From Isoetes taiwanensis (lineage: Eukaryota; Streptophyta; Lycopodiopsida; Isoetales; Isoetaceae): a stretch of DNA of 64,000 nucleotides. Positions 11,762 through 22,702 of the stretch are shown here, piece after piece. The translations under genes and the position numbers were made by a program. The stretch lies in NCBI GenBank assembly GCA_021234155.1, contig JAJEKV010000002.1:22263925-22327924 (forward strand), in the 5' to 3' direction. Each line of letters starts with the position of its first letter. Positions within the stretch are counted from its first letter, which is position 1. Below the pieces are notes generated by a model. It searched no databases. It worked only from the letters and a program-made list of their open reading frames with translations, and was not told where the DNA came from.

Positions 11762-14490
11762 CTACAATGAGGAGCAGATTCTTAACGACTGGATTCAAGT
11801 GTTGGTTTATGTTCATGGCTTGGAGTTGGATCATTTTTATAGAAACAGATGAGCATCGAATCAAAATTGTGGCCCAAATTTAGCTGTCGACGCTTCAGAC
11901 ATGATTCTGCCCCCGCTAAATTGCCTGAAATCTGATCAGCGAAAATGCTTCCGTTTCGACTGTTAGATGGCTACAAATGCGCGCTTCGTTCGAAACCGGA
12001 CATGAATGTACATTTGCAATAAATTGCCCTCCATGCAAACCATGGATTTTCTTGCCCTATAATTGTGCAAAATTTCCTATGTGGTAGGTAATGCAAATAT
12101 TTTCATTGCAGAAGAAATTAAATTTATACTAGAACTCGAACTCATGAGCACTAGCGCACAACTGTGCACATTGTATGGGTTATAAAGACAATTGATTGTC
12201 TTTCCATTTCAGAATACATGCAGTCATGTTGTTGGAATGGCATCAGCTTGTAGAGTTGGAACAGGACGATCACATGCAATTGGCCCTAACATATTTGATG
12301 CATTTTAGGGTTAACTATCTTCATTAGACCAATGAATTAGGTTAACTATCCGTGCCTGGCAATGATCTACATGGCCAATAGCACGCCGACTTATGTGGTC
12401 GAAAAAATGGTCGACGTCCAATAGGCACCTCCAAAACTCAAACTTGTGTCGAGATTTTGGTTATGCCAAGATTCACCACTTCCTTGGTTAAAGAAATCAT
12501 TTCTTTGTCTACAGCCAACGCCCAATGAATGAGTCATACCGCTATAGCAGAAATGGTTGGGTGCTATAGTGCCGGGCATTATGGCTTTGTCTCTGTAGAT
12601 TGAAAAAAAAAGGGAAGGGGAGCTTGCGGGAATTGGGGGGTGGGGAGGGGTTACAGTGGAGCTTCTTAGCTTGACATGGACTTGCAAAAGAATGCAAGAA
12701 AAGAATGTGTCATGGCTACAGTGCCAACCATTAAATATGCAGAGAGGATTTGAAAACATTGGCATCAAAGTAACTGTGTCTGCATTAGAGTTTTTACCCA
12801 TGTTGCCAAGCAAAATCTACCCACAATTCACCTCTTCTACTTTGGTGAAAATTCTTTTGCCAATATTTATATATGTCAAAAAAGCAAATAAAACACCTCC
12901 TTTCCATCCCTCGTGCATGATTCATTGTCCCCTAATTACTTAGTGTGCATAATTCAATGTACCTTCTAGAGGTAGATTTGGATAATATTGGCTGACAATT
13001 GTCCTTATTATCAATATTCATAACATTTCTTTGGCTCATGTTTTATTCCCAATAGGTAACGATTCCATAACCATTCCATGACCCCTTTTTTCACTTTTCC
13101 ATAATTTGACATGATCATTGCCAAACACCTATCCCCATGTCCGAAGCATGTTCTAAGACTAAAATGAAACCAATAGAATTTCCTGCAGAGATCAGGAGTT
13201 ATTAGATGGAACCTAAATCCTACCTTCGCCTCGCAAACAACACGAACATAATAAATCTTTCCCCTGGTTAATAGAGCCAATTTTGACCTTATCTTTCATG
13301 CCTTGTATGGCCTGAAAGGAAAAGAAAACCAAGAAAACTTTGTAAAATCCTTACCTTGCCAATCAGAATCGCATTCGCTCCTGCCCCGTAGAAATTGGTT
13401 GTGTCAAGATTCCGGTTATGCCAAGATTCACAACTTCCTTGGTCACGTAAATCATTTCTTCGCTGTTGTACCAACACCCAATGAATGAGTCATACCGTTG
13501 CAGCAGAGATGGTTAGATGCTATATTGCAGGGCATTGTGGCTTTGCTTCTGCAGATTGGAAAAATAAAGGAAAGGGGAGGTTGCGGGAGTTGGGAGGGCG
13601 GGGAGGGGTTACTGTGGAGCTTCTTGGTTTGATATGGACTTACAAAAGAATGTTATCATGGCTACAGTGCCACCTTTAAATATGCAGAGGATATGAAAAC
13701 AATGGCATCAGATGAATCAGGTTCCAGAGATTAGAGTTTCTTGCCCACGTTGCTAAGCAAAATCTCCCCACAATTCACCCCTTCTACTTTGATGCAAATT
13801 TCTTTGCCAATAGTTATATATGTCAAAAAGCAAACATGACACTAAGATAGCAAGCCCTTTCCATCTCTCTGCGGCATGATTCATCATGTCCCTATTTACT
13901 CATTATGCATGATTCATTGTACCCTTTAGTGACAGATTTGGATTCAACTGGCCGACACTTGTCCGTAGTCATGATATGTATAGCATTTGTTTGGCACATG
14001 TTTCTTTTCCCATAGGTGGCAATTCTATAAGCATTTGATGACCCCTTTTTCCACTTTTTTTCCATAAATTTAATATGATCATTGCCAAACACCTATCCCC
14101 ATGGTAAGAAAGACAATTATTTCAAGGCCGAGGAAGAGATTTGAAGCACGCTCTAAGACTAAGCACGCTATCCGATTTTTCACCATATGAGTGCCTAGCC
14201 AACCTAAAAAAGCAAATGTCTTTGAGGACCAATGTCCGTGTTGGGGTGCTCTTTTTAGTTAATGTGTGGAAACAGATATGCAGATTGTGCTACATCATTG
14301 GTGGGCGGAGAAGCATAATGTATTATACTACAACTGAAATGGATTTTGGCCATTACAAAAGTTAATAGGCCCATCTCATTAGGGACATATATAATGAACC
14401 CCTATCGGAAGCCTTAACATCTTATCAACATTCTTCTGAAAATGTTTTCCAAGTGATTAGATGCCTAAGTGATTCGGGCTATAGAACATG
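11762..14490. repeat. Upstream block of the mannanase gene, copy A, internally duplicated
   Basis: Promoter-side DNA of the mannanase. Beyond about 12450 it contains two tandem copies of a unit of roughly 0.95 kb (about 12450-13400 and 13401-14130), each with GGTTATGCCAAGATTCA near its start and a G-rich stretch such as GGGGAGGGGTTAC. The whole block recurs at 22703-25372 and parts recur at 43190-45130 and 47160-47620. No gene was recognised. Confidence 0.75.
11834..11842 (-). promoter_or_regulatory. Candidate TATA box of the mannanase gene
   Basis: On the minus strand this reads CTATAAAAA, 73-81 bp upstream of the ATG, a normal plant spacing if the 5' UTR is about 40-50 nt. The same word is kept upstream of the exon-1 pseudogene copies near 22775 and 49095. 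No transcription data are available. Confidence 0.45.
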
Positions 14491-14629
14491 CCTTAGTAAT
14501 TAACATGGGATTTACTTATACTAATGCATGTTACTACTTGGATTACGCATAACCGAAAAAATCTCATAATTATTAACAGTGCATGGAATTGCATTGCATT
14601 TGAGAAGATTGAGAAGATTTGAGAAGATG

Positions 14630-15480
14630 GAGAAGAAATTAAATTAATACGAGAACTCAAACTCATGAGCACTAGCTCACAACTGCGCACATTGTATGGG
14701 TTATAAAGACAATTGATTGTCTTTCCATTTCAAAATACATGCACATGTTGTTGGAATTGCATGATCACATGCAATTGTCCCTAACATATTTGATGCATTT
14801 TAGGGTCAACTATCTTCGTTAGACCAATGAATTAGGTTAGCTATTTCGTGCATGGCAATAACCTACATGGTCAATAGCACGACGACTTATGTGGCCGATG
14901 GTCTAACAAATATTCTTTCCCAAAAAATGGTCGTCCAATAGGCACCTCCAAAACTCAAACTCATGAGCACTAGCGCACAACTGTGCACATTGTAGGGGTT
15001 ATAACGACAAATGATTGTCTTTCCATTTCGGAATATATGCACATTGCAATTGGCCCTAACATACTTGATGCATTTTTGGGTTAACTATCTTCGTTAGATC
15101 AATATATTAGGTTAGCTATTTCGTGCTTGGCAACGATTTACATGCCCAATAGCACGACGACTTATGTGACCGATAGTCTAACAAAGATTCCTTCTCGACA
15201 AATGGTCGTCCAATAGGCGCCTGCAAAACTCAAAACTCATAAGCACAAGCGCACGACTGTGGACATTGTATGGGTTATGAAGACAAATCATTGTCTTTCC
15301 ATTTCGGAATATATGCACGTTGCAATTGGCCCTAACATACTTGATGCATTTTAGGGTTAACAATCCTCATTAGACCAATGTATTAAGTTAGCTATTCTGT
15401 GCATGTTCCTGGCAACGGTTTACAGGGCCAATAGCACGACGACTTATGTGACCGTAAGAATGGTCGTCCATTAGCCACCT
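14630..15480. repeat. Tandem array of a unit of about 240-270 bp
   Basis: At least three imperfect units carry the same word order: CACTAGCGCACAACTGTGCA, a GATTGTCTTTCCATTTC word, TTGATGCATTTTAGGGTTAA, GACCAATG, CAATAGCACGACGACTTATG and AATGGTCGTCCAATAGGC. Single units also occur near 12130-12430, 23060-23370, 39925-40200 and 46135-46245. It is a dispersed noncoding repeat that has become tandem here. Confidence 0.75.
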
Positions 15481-15729
15481 CCAAAATTTGGTCTTAGGTA
15501 CTTTCCTAAGTTTGAGTACAATTGCTTGCATGGGGATGCAAAAACTTTAAGTCGCTGCTTCATCATGAGAATGACCTTTCGCTTGGGTGTGTATCAAATT
15601 TATCTTATATTATAATGTTATAACAAGAGCACGCATTCTAATTTGAATGTAATGTAGATCATCCTGATGCATCCTGTTGCCTAGATTTATTGCATCTACT
15701 TGCACAACACCGTGGATTGGTCATGCTTC

Positions 15730-16650
15730 GATCTCTTAAGGGAAAGGGTAAATGGAAAAGGGAAAAAAAGGAAAAGGAAGTGGAAAGAGAGAATGAAGGG
15801 CAAAAAGGCATGGGGAAAAGGAAAAGGGTAAAAAGTAAAAAGGGAAAAGGGTGGGGATAAGAGAAGAGAAAAGGCATGGAAAATCGAAAAAGGGAAAGGG
15901 AACTTTGGGAAAAGGGCACGAGGGAAGGAGGAAGAGATAAAGTGGAAAAGGTAAATGGAAAGGGCATGAAAAAAAAAAAAAAAAGGAAAGAGGAAAAGAT
16001 TGAAAAAAAGGAGAAAATGAAGGAGAAAAAGCATGGAAAAGGGAGGGAGAAAAAGCATGGGAAAAGGAAGGAGCATGGGAAAAGGGGAAAAAAGAGAAGC
16101 GTTGAGGAAAAAGGAAAAAGGAAGGGACAAATGCCATAGGAAAAGGGAAAAAAAAAAGAGAGGGAAAGGGAAGGGAAAAAATGCATCAAAAAAAGGGGAA
16201 GAGTGAAAGGTTGGAAAAATGAGGAAAAGGGAAGGGACAAGGGGGAAAGGGAACCTAGGTAAAGGTCACAAGGAAAAAGAAAGAGGGAAACGAGAAAAGG
16301 GAAGGGGGGAAGGGCATGAGAGAAAAGGGAAGAGGAAAATGGTGAAGAAAGGGAAAAAAAGAAAAAAGGGAAAAGAAAAGGGGCAACAGAGAAAGGGTGG
16401 GGAAAGAGGAAAATGGGTATAGAAAATAAGAGAATAAAACAAATGTGCAAAAGGCATGGAAAAATGGAAAAGGAAAAGGAAAGGAAGGGAGTGCACAAGT
16501 AAAGGATCGGCAAAGGAGGAAAAAACGGAAAAAAAATCCATCAAGAAAAGGAAACGGGAAAAAGGAAAGGGAAAAGGGGGGGGAGTGATGGAGGGGAGGG
16601 AACGGAAAAGGACATGAGGAAAGGAAAAGAGAAAAGAAAAAGGAAGGGTT
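15730..16650. repeat. Long purine-only tract, about 0.9 kb
   Basis: Almost every base on the plus strand is A or G, built of irregular GGGAAAAGG, GGAAAGGG and AAGGGCATGG units; the short GCATG words are the main interruptions. The long Phe/Pro/Ser/Leu-rich open frames on the minus strand and Lys/Arg/Gly/Glu-rich frames on the plus strand result from the composition and are not genes. The mirror-like purine composition could support triplex (H-DNA) formation. A related tract lies at 19795-20420. Confidence 0.9.
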
Positions 16651-17702
16651 GAATATGTAGCATAATAATGTGGGGTTTTCTTTGTGTTTTTGCACGCTTT
16701 CACAAAGGTTTTCCTAAGATTTCATGGTGATTCGAATGGATGTACTAATGCGCACATCTAGAGTGCACCATTTCTTAGTCGTTGATTTAACTTTTTTTCA
16801 ATGGTCCAACATCCAAGGGCTCACAACAAAAGCCCCTTTTTATTTTAGGGGCTGAACATGCAAGCCTCGTGGATAGCATTTTAGGTATAAATGGCTTGCA
16901 ACTGCGAACAAATGTGGATTAGCAAGATAAGATTACGTGCCTCGAATATGTGAATATGCTAGCCGCCAAGAGCCCATGAAAAGCAAAAATCACCGATCCA
17001 TGAAAGGGTGAACTCAGCCTTATTTATTAAGTCTCGAGTATTTGGATGATGCATTTCGTGTGTTGGCCGTTAGCAAAGCTAGCCCCTGTGGTGCGCCCAA
17101 GCAGAGCAAGGGTCAAGTGCAGCAGCATCAAGGCAAGTCCGCCCATGGTTGGTCGCCTGTGTCGCCCGGGTAGATCCACCAGGCTAGAGAAATTTGGGAT
17201 GAATGCTCGCACCATGAAATGGCAAGTGAGAACAGCTTAGCATAACTAGAAGATGGTTTTTTCCATGGCGCTTGTACCATTCATTGCCAATGGTCGTTTG
17301 AAATCACTGCAAGCAACCCAATATTCTCGTGAGGTTGTTGTAATCGACGAGTAATGAATTTGTGGACAATCTTTTGATAGTTTGATTCTTAAGTAGATGC
17401 CATTCGCTAGTTTCGCAATAGATAAATCCATAGGCCGCTTTGTTACCGCATCTTCATTCTTTCTTGGCCTTTTAGAGGGTGTTTGCTTCTTTGTGTCCCT
17501 ATTCCCGAAAGGGGATGGAACAAACAAAGTTATATCCGGAGGCGAGGAGTAGAAGGTGTAACCCATTTTGTCAAATTATTTTCCTATCTTGTTCTTGTCA
17601 TCCCTAAAGTTAACCGAAGTTCAGTGTGTTGGCATTGATGATGCATTTCGTGTGTTGGCATTGATGGTCCGTGATTGCTAAAGCTCTCGCCACAAGGAGG
17701 AC

Positions 17703-17967
17703 ATGAAGGAAGCTTTCAATGATGAACGGTCCCGTATGACAGCCTATAGGTCAACTAAGGTGGGTTTAGGACCAAGTTCTTACAAGGAAGTTCTGGTTAG
17801 GCCTCCATAACTACTTAGGAGGACATGGTATCCGTGACGCTGCCGTTGTTGCTGTTAGGGAATTGCAAGCAAAGTCTCGCTTTGTGAAGAACAAGCTTCG
17901 TGAAAGGATGAGGTTGATAGAGGAAGGTGTTAAACCGGCACAACCAAGCTTCCTCGGTTGGAGGTAA
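17703..17967 (+). other. Possible coding fragment, family unknown
   Basis: From 17703 one frame reads MKEAFNDERSRMTAYRSTKV and continues to a stop near 17809; a second frame from about 17816 reads GGHGIRDAAVVAVRELQAK and then a basic stretch ending PSFLGWR before a stop at 17967. The two pieces sit in different frames and would need a frameshift or an intron to join. Composition looks protein-like, rich in Arg and Lys with few repeats, but I cannot name a family. It may be a host exon or a mobile-element fragment. Confidence 0.25.
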
Positions 17968-19435
17968 CTAAGCAAAACCGCAGGCCGCTTTTTCTCATTT
18001 GGGTTCATTGAAAAGTTACCTTGGTGGTTGTTGTGTAAGCTTTAGTTCGAAAAACTCTGAAACCCCTCTTGTCAGCAGCATCCCACGTGAGATGGGGAAG
18101 CTTATTGCAGCCTTTGCAATCATTTAATAAGACGGGCATACCCATATTTCTTCTATCTCATATTTCTACCCGTGATTTCTATTTTAAATGTTCTTGTTGT
18201 AATGCAAAGCTAAAATTTCTACTTAAACGAAATGTCGCCGTGATGCAACACATGTATTCCGTGGGTTTCAGCGATTCTGTTGTTGATGCGCTATGGATGC
18301 AAAGAATTTCATTCACAAAGCATGAAAATGAAGAAACAAGAAGAAGATTTGTAGTATGAATCTTTGTGTTGTGAAATTGTACTTTCCGCCCGGACGAGTT
18401 TGAGAAAGGAGTTGTCTTGATGTTGACAGTGTCATAACTATCTTATGGGGAGCATACCTTTTCGTTTACCCTTGAACTCCCAAAGATATCAGGTCCAATG
18501 ATGTTTCTAGTTCCCCGAGAAAATAATTGCGCACTTTCAATTCGTTGATTATGACTTTGCTTTGTGCCCCGGGAGGTAATCTATGGGCCCCTCACGTTGG
18601 TTAAGCACGTTGTCTTGTGCTAGTGAAGCAAAGATCCTAAGCCCATATAGCTAGCAGGAAGTTAGATTAGAGATTTTGAGTTTCTTTTGGTTTTCTAAGC
18701 CCGAACGGGATGAAATTTTGTGCTCCCAATGCAACAATTTTTCTCATAGGTTTCTTTTTGAAGCATTTTACTTCACAGCTTTTTTTTACATGCTATATCG
18801 ATGGAAATTTGATTTGGAAATCAATTATGTCATCCTCAGATCATCTAGTTTGTTGCCGTAAAGCCTTTTGCAGTTCCATTTAGCATACATATCTTAGAGT
18901 TGTCGCTCATTTAGCTTAATAAATTTAGGAGTTGCACTTACGATCATGGAAGGATAAGGATATCAAGCCTACAAGCTGGTATTATCCGCTTATCATGTGA
19001 AGCATTGACGCTCTTGGACTTGTTTTCGATTGTTGGTGTGGAAATTTTTACATTGTCATGAGTAGTGCCCCCTCCTCCAAGTTTGTACCATACCAAATTG
19101 CTACATGAAATTGAACTAATGTCTACTACTCACACTTTAACAATTTGATGTCCTTACATTTGTCATTTGTGTGGAATTTTTACATTGCTCATAAATAGTT
19201 TTATCTAGATCAACAGTCCGGATAACATGTTTTACCATAAATAATGTAATATTATTCTATAATGTTTTAACTTGTGCCGCTAAGATTCTCCACATGGTAT
19301 GGCGTTGTTTATCGATGGTGTGGCACCTATGTACTTACATAAACAACCTCTATAGTGTATATTTTTGGCACCTACACACTTACATAAAACAGCTAACTAG
19401 CCCATAAAGTTTTACCTATGTTTGTTTTTTAGTTA

Positions 19436-19599
19436 GGGCCCAAGGGCCCAAAAAATTTTTTTAATATAACAATCAACACACAACTACCATTAATATTATT
19501 AACACAAACCATTGCATTTGACAATTTAAGTTAAAATCCCCCTTAAACCCCTTTGGTTTGGGTGCATATTTACACGGGGTTACGAGGGGCGAGAGCCCC
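19436..19599. other. Two short GC-rich hairpins
   Basis: GGGCCC-AA-GGGCCC at 19436-19449 and GGGGC-GAGA-GCCCC at 19586-19599 stand out from an AT-rich background. The first, with its flanking A/T run, reappears in the opposite orientation at 40990-41030, so it belongs to a dispersed repeat of unknown type. Confidence 0.5.
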
Positions 19600-19794
19600 A
19601 AAAATTTACAATACATGTACAAAATTAACACCATTGAGCACATATCTTCTCAAACCTTATAGTATTTTGCAAACTTTAATATACAAGATACAAAAACTTA
19701 TACATGCATTTACAAACGAGGATCGCTATGTACGGTCCAAATCTTGGAATAAAGGGCAAATACATGCCCATCCGACAGCCTCATCTCGTTGACG

Positions 19795-20420
19795 GGAAGA
19801 GGGAAAGTGGTGGGAAAAGGAGGAAAAGGAAGCACGTGAAAAATAGAAAGAAGAAAAGGGTGGGAAAAAGGGCATGGTAAAAATAGAGAGAGGCACTGAA
19901 AAGGAAATGAGGAAAATGGAAAAGGGGAATGTAAAAAAGGGAACATGGAAAAGGGAAAGAGGGAAAATGATGAGGAGTTGGAAAAGAGAAGGTAAAAAGG
20001 GCATGGAAAACGGGAGGGAGAAAAGAAAATGGAAGGAAAAGGGCACACAAAAAGGAGGAAAAGAGGGAAAAGGAGGAAAGAGAAGGGAAAATAGGCATGG
20101 AAAAGGGCGAAAAAAAAAAAGGTTGAGAAAAGGGAAGACATGGAAAAGGGTGGGGAAAAGAGAAGGCATAAAAAAAAAGAGAAAGGGAAGGGAAAAGGGC
20201 AAAAGAAAAAAGAGAAGAGGGAAAAGGTGGAGAAATGAGCAAAATGGAAGGAAAAAAGGTTATCTGAATAGGAAGGGGAAGGAAAGGGATGGGAAAACAA
20301 GGAAACATGTGAGAAAGACGAGCAAAAAAAAAAAAGGAAAAGAAAAAAAGTAGAGAAAATAAGAAAAAATGAAATGCGGATACAAAGAAAAGGGAAGGGA
20401 AAGGGAAGGATAGGGCTTTT
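19795..20420. repeat. Second purine-only tract, about 0.63 kb
   Basis: Same GGAAAAGG/GGGCATGG style as the tract at 15730-16650 and probably the same repeat family. Minus-strand open frames of up to 223 codons here are low-complexity Phe/Pro/Ser translations without domains. Confidence 0.88.
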
Positions 20421-22114
20421 TCAACGCATCCCAAAGCATTTTGGGCTCTCAACTTATACTCAAAGAACGCCGGGCACCATTATTAAGTTAATCAAGAAAT
20501 TTATCGTGGCGACCAACCTAACATTTCTTTGGGTTTTAAATTTGTGTTGTTAGACCTGCTACTAATCTCCAAAGATTTCATGAATTCCTCAACTAAATTC
20601 ACAAAGTGTTGTCTCTCTCTCCCACCCTTCCTCCCTCCCTCCCTCTTTCTCGCTTTCTCTTTCAGCTTGCTGTCTTATGCAAATATAACACACAATCGTG
20701 TGAATTTGCCAGCCCATTTGTTTTTTATGATGAAGCATGAGCAAGTCGGACCTTGACACTTTGGTTTTCATCCATATATGTTTCAACAATTTCACGGACT
20801 CGTTGATCTATGGTAGTTATATTTTAAGAGTCGCAAACTTAATTGGTGCTAGCATTATTAGCCATATCACTATACATGAAATGTTCTATGCAAGTTTGGC
20901 ATCTTATATGTTATGTGATGAAGCAGTTCAAGCCTCCACGAGGTGATGTCATCTCATGTCAGGAGTAAACGTGTATCTATTCCCATGTATAAACTATTTG
21001 TTTTTGTTAGAGAGGGAGAATATCTATCTTGTTAATTTGGATTTTCCGGTATGGAGAAAAATGTTTTTGGATTTTTTTCTATGCGATTTCTCTAAGGTTT
21101 TGAAGTTTTTGGTCCCAGAAAAAAAAATCCGATTTTCCAAAAATCGAGGCTTTTTTTTTTTTGTTGCTCTGATTTCGATTTCAATTTTTCCATTTCCAAT
21201 TCAATCTCGATTTTCCCCTTTCAAATTTCGGCATGCATATGCCTGCCGGTTGTCAGGCAGAATCCGAAGTTTTATTTCGAGTTTGCCAAAGACGTGGATT
21301 TCGCGCAGAGTAGATCGTGACCCTATCTTTGAGATTCTTTGCTTTGCCGTTTCTGGCTTAGTCAGGTCTTTCTTTGTTTTGATGCTTGAATTCGTGTTAA
21401 AGTATGGACTTTGATTGATGAAGCCTTCAGCAAACGGTGTTTACATAATTAAACCAGGTCCGTTGCATCAAGTATTTTTTGCAGAGAAGAATATATGTTT
21501 TATTTAGATTAGTATGTTGTAGGGAGAGTAGAGAGCTGGAACGACATGCACTATTTTTTCAGTTTTTTTGTTTCATAGGTAGCATACAGGATCACAACAC
21601 TGGAGACAGAGGAATAGAGCCCCTTCATGCATATGCTATAACAGATTTTAAGTTTCTAGAGGTGTGATCTGTTATCTCTATCCTTTGTAAGCCTGTAATA
21701 TTAAATGTGTGGTTTAAGAGTAAGATGGGTTTGGGTGAAAGTATCTTTGGTGGGTAGCAAAAAACGCTGACCCCAAACACCAAAGACCAAAGGCACCCTT
21801 CATACTATTTTTTCCACCCTTCACCAATTGAAGTGTAACCTATGGTATGCCGAGTCACTTCACATAGTATGCGTGCATTTTCAATCATAACCTTCTTCCA
21901 CCGTAACTAATGACTGCGGACCAAAGGGTAGCTTAACTTTGAATTTGTAATTCGGGAACCGTGCTCTCCACCTTTTGCTACTCCGGCCAAATAGGCGCTG
22001 GAGAAGAAGCTCGAGAATTTCGGGATTCACTCCAAGCTTAGTATTCCAAAACTCAAACGCCAAAAACTATGGTGAAGAAGGTTGTTAATCCGGCCGGGCT
22101 CGCCCGGCAATTCC
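20421..22114. other. No recognised gene; partial repeat of 46989-47100
   Basis: A short pyrimidine tract of CTCCCTCCCTCC type lies near 20610-20665. The stretch 20845-21030 shares GCTAGCATTATTAGCCA, CACTATACATGAAATGTTC and GTTTTTGTTAGAGAGGGAGA with 46989-47090. A 152-codon frame at 20956-21414 is Phe-rich and has no recognised domain. A T-rich region followed by TTTTTTGCAG near 21480 could be a splice acceptor of an unidentified transcript, but support is weak. Confidence 0.35.
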
Positions 22115-22702
22115 TGAAATACCGCTTGATGGTGGGATCTCAGAGAAATCATCGTCCGAAGTTCACATTGGCCCTCGTTGCTTTGACCCGGTTAACATAA
22201 TCGAGGTCCGCCACCGATCGCCAGTAGTTATTGACGAAGGCAAGGATGAGCTTGATGCCATTTTTTGAAGCTTCGTAAAACAACTAAATCCAAGCCCTGT
22301 ACAACGCCAAATCCAAGTTATAGCAAGTTACTTTCGGAAAATGCAAAACCCATTTGATTATTTGATTATTTCGAAGCAGAAATGACTGGGCAGGGTTTGT
22401 TCATCATAGATTCCTGTGGAACTCGTGATAGCATTGTAGCCTCCATCTTTGAAGGCCCACATTCTTGCCACATTCAGCCCAACACCGCCGCTTGTTTCAT
22501 AAACTTGCTCACAATGCTTTGGTTTTGGGCTGCAATATAAGCCATCCAATATGCATTGAATCCATTGACGAGAGAATGGAGATCCCCCGCTGTAAATGTG
22601 GTGGAACCCGCCTTCACAAAAATTGCCATCAGCGGTCCGCCATAGTTCTAAGATAAGAATGAAGAAGAAAATGCGATTGAGATTAAAAAATCGAGGACCC
22701 AT
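22115..22702 (-). pseudogene. Mannanase pseudogene 2: exons 1-2 only
   Basis: The minus strand from 22702 repeats the start of the mannanase (MGPRF..., then GGSPF, NVARMWAFKDGGYNA and GIYDEQ) and, after an intron equivalent, most of exon 2 down to about 22115. Exons 3-5 are missing, so both catalytic glutamates are absent. Exon 1 has frameshifts (for example, between the signal peptide and GGSPF). Differences from the intact gene concentrate at CAG/CTG sites, so some frameshifts may be sequencing errors, but the loss of three exons is structural. Confidence 0.88.

Larger units (their letters stand above)
16651..19794. other. No recognised gene between the two purine tracts
   Basis: Several short ORFs occur but none matched a family I recognise. 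A weak coding-like fragment at 17703-17967 and a pair of small hairpins at 19436-19599 are listed separately. Near 17625-17665 a phrase containing TGTGTTGGCATTGATG is repeated in tandem and echoes 17045-17065. Confidence 0.4.

Noticed and set aside
15659-16703. Several overlapping long ORFs (up to 284 codons) on the minus strand
   Set aside because: They are Phe/Pro/Ser/Leu runs produced by a pyrimidine-only strand; overlapping frames are all open, which is a composition effect.
19710-20452. ORFs of 159-223 codons on both strands
   Set aside because: Same purine-tract artefact as at 15730; no domain, no start context.
20956-21414. 152-codon plus-strand ORF
   Set aside because: Phe-rich, spans T-rich noncoding-like DNA and a degraded repeat shared with 46989; no domain.
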